NCBI GenBank assembly: GCA_016707005.1
Contig: JADJIQ010000002.1
Span: forward strand, 1-64,000
DNA length: 64,000 nucleotides
Direction of reading: 5' to 3'
Origin: Ignavibacteria bacterium
GTDB lineage: Bacteria; Bacteroidota; Ignavibacteria; Kapaibacteriales; Kapaibacteriaceae
In this document: piece after piece, positions 62,164 through 64,000 of the stretch
How positions within the stretch are numbered: the first letter of the stretch is position 1
Layout: the number at the start of each line of letters is the position of its first letter
Position numbers and translations under genes: made by a program
Notes under the pieces: generated by a model
Seen by the model: only the letters and a program-made list of their open reading frames with translations
What the model was told of the DNA's origin: nothing
Databases searched by the model: none

Positions 62164-64000
62164 TTAGGGGGTCAGTTTACCCGTTCTATCCACCTTGGTT
62201 CCTGCACCATTCGTAACCTTCATCTTCTTGAAGTTGATGGGAATAAATGTTCTCTGTGGAGGCAACTTGTATCCGTAAACAATGCCATCGGCATGACAAC
62301 TCCATGCGTAGAAATTGCCACTATTCGATGCGTTGACAACCGGTGTTCCCCAATATCGCAGTCTTTCAAAGGCAGCACAGGATCCACCAGATTGCGCTCT
62401 TCCAAGCCTTCGTGAACGCCCCTCGTTGCGCGTGTAGTTGTTTGCCTGCAACTCCCAAGGTATGTCAGCGTCAAGCTGCGCTTCGTAGATGACTACGTCT
62501 CGAAGAGCAGGGTTGTCTTCCTCACACGAGTAAACTACGTAAACGCGAGACCTCGCTGGGGTGATGGACCTGTCGTAACGTACAACAACGCTGGGATATC
62601 CACACGACGGCCTATTCAATGGATTGATCATCGTAGTGTCAGTGCCGATAATGGTATCAACGATGTAACTATTGATCGTTATTGGGTTCTCCCATTGAAT
62701 TGCGCCGAGATCGACACAATCGTCTTCTCCAGCACAACGTATGGGCATAGCCGTGCTTCGCTGATAGAAAACGTCCAGTGGATTTCCTGCACTAAAAGGT
62801 AGGTTGGGATTTGAACGACGGTGGTATACTAAATGATATCGCATGGTTGCGCCATTCGTCGTTCGCATATACGTGCGGGGCTGGCATTCAGCACTATTAC
62901 TACCACACTGTGGTTTCGGTTCTGTGTGCATTTGCCAACCTGTGATCTGTGGAAAGTGCACAAGCTTGCGTTGAGTGTTGTGGTCTAGAAAACCTCGGGA
63001 GATATCCTGGCTATTTGTGCGGACTGCATCATCGGCCATTAAGACATCTACCTGAAACATCTTGCCTTCTCCCGGAAGGAGTAGCATGGCAAGCTCTCTG
63101 TCCTGGCCGATGACAGTGTCGATGCCTCCTCCCATCTCACGAATCCGCAACAGCCGATATCGCCCATCGGCATGACTGTAATTGAATGGGAGCGTAACTT
63201 CTCTTGCGCCACGCTGGCCATATCGCTCTGCTGGCCCACGAGCCTGCCACTCGTCATACGACACATTATTCCAGTTTGAAGAGTTGCTGTTTTGGAATGC
63301 CGCACCAGGCGGGAGCATTCGAGGGTCAGTGCGCCTGTTCATTAATCCAATGACTGCAGAGCTTGTCATCGTTCGGTCGTTCGGAAGCGAAAAAGCCGTT
63401 ACGTCAATGAACGTTGAATCAAATACCTCGTAGTCAAAGTGCCCAGGGATGCCGCTAGCTATGAACACGTCCCTCTTCCGATTTGGATGCCGGGTTCGCA
63501 ACCTGCCCGCTACGTTGCCAAGATCAACAAAGGAACCTAGTGGACTTGGACTGACACGCGCCACATTTATTTCCGTAAAACCATGCCCATACCAACCTTC
63601 AAGCCTCAATTGAGTTAGGATGTGAGGATCTGCATCGGTCCGTCCATTTGTTGCTCGCCCGAGAACCGTTCGCATAGCGTGTAGCCTGTCTAGGACTTCA
63701 ACACTTACATTGGTAAGTGACCTTGTGCCAATCCAAAGACGAGCATTGTTGGGGTCATTGTCATTAAGCGACGTTCTTACTGTCTGAATATCAGGACGGA
63801 AATATGCCGCTACATTCGTAGGATCATTGTCCTCCAACCAGTCTACGCCGGCTTGATCACTTAAGAACCACGCGCGCCGCGCCTGCATGTCGACAGGGAA
63901 TGGTGGTGGCGCTCCATTCGGATCAAACCACCCCATCAATCCATTTTCAAGGTTGTCAGAACCTGGATCAGTGTCGTCTATAATGTCGTGAAAGTCAACT
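62164..64000 (-). pseudogene. Truncated paralogue of the 2,019-residue secreted protein
   Basis: The frame is open to the window's right edge, so its 5' part is outside; its last codons (KVDRTGKLTP) lie inside the IS end. It matches the middle of the 32011-38070 protein: GHFDYEVFDSTFIDVTAF, MNRRTDPRMLPPG, RGAREVTLPFNYSHADGRY, REMGGGIDTVIGQDRELA, SCGYPSVVVRYD, RYWGTPVVNASNSGNFYAW. About 500 C-terminal residues including the sorting region are missing, so export is doubtful even if it is translated. Confidence 0.8.

Larger units (their letters stand above)
59533..62180 (+). mobile_element. IS21-family insertion sequence 2 (istA-istB)
   Basis: About 2.65 kb. Left end TAAAATACCCCCTCTGATCGG and the reverse complement of the right end (TAAACTGACCCCCTAAAAACGG) form an imperfect inverted repeat; inside, GGACTAAAGTGACAG and GGACCAAAGTGACAG units at the left match GGAGCAAAGTGACAG at the right. 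The two flanks are parts of unrelated genes (propeller 3' end and giant-protein N-terminal half), so a deletion or rearrangement accompanied the insertion. Confidence 0.85.

Overview
The window looks like a chromosome segment of a free-living bacterium of the Bacteroidota/Chlorobiota (FCB) group, close to Ignavibacteria or Kapabacteria. This is inferred from many secreted beta-propeller proteins that end in the NYPNPFNPST-type C-terminal domain used by the type IX secretion system (T9SS), from a Bacteroidota-type tyrosine recombinase, and from the lipoproteins. No rRNA, tRNA or housekeeping gene was recognised; the whole window is accessory DNA.

Layout. 1-10 kb is a defence island: a type III restriction-modification system (start of mod, plus a res gene broken by frameshifts), an AIPR-type abortive-infection protein with a nuclease-like N-terminus, a small unknown protein, and a NERD-domain nuclease beside an Upf1/Dna2-like superfamily 1 helicase. 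10-18.6 kb holds small secreted or lipid-anchored proteins (two NTR/TIMP-like paralogues), an RCC1-repeat T9SS protein, and an S41 protease coupled to a stand-alone Clp-N domain protein. Most longer genes between 0.1 and 18.6 kb carry apparent frameshifts; genes to the right of that are almost all intact. 19-24 kb has two tandem 14-unit propeller proteins. 24-27 kb has a lipoprotein, a PD-(D/E)XK-like protein and an unknown protein. 27.5-31.6 kb is a small integrative element (integrase, XRE repressor, OB-fold protein). 32-39.6 kb is a two-gene operon for a 2,019-residue secreted protein and a WD-like T9SS protein. 40.1-42.9 kb and 59.5-62.2 kb are two different, complete IS21-family elements. 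43-53.6 kb has more propellers, lipoproteins and small membrane proteins, and a second Clp-N gene. 53.7-59.5 kb carries a duplicated propeller plus RCC1 gene pair. The right edge holds a truncated paralogue of the 2,019-residue protein.

Two dispersed repeats tie the window together. Repeat A (about 100 bp, core GCAATCTAGCATTGGG) recurs about 16 times, nearly always between two same-strand genes. Repeat B (about 225-240 bp, up to about 400 bp in two copies) occurs five times in one orientation. With the duplicated genes and remnants beside them, they give the region a cassette-like, recombination-built appearance.
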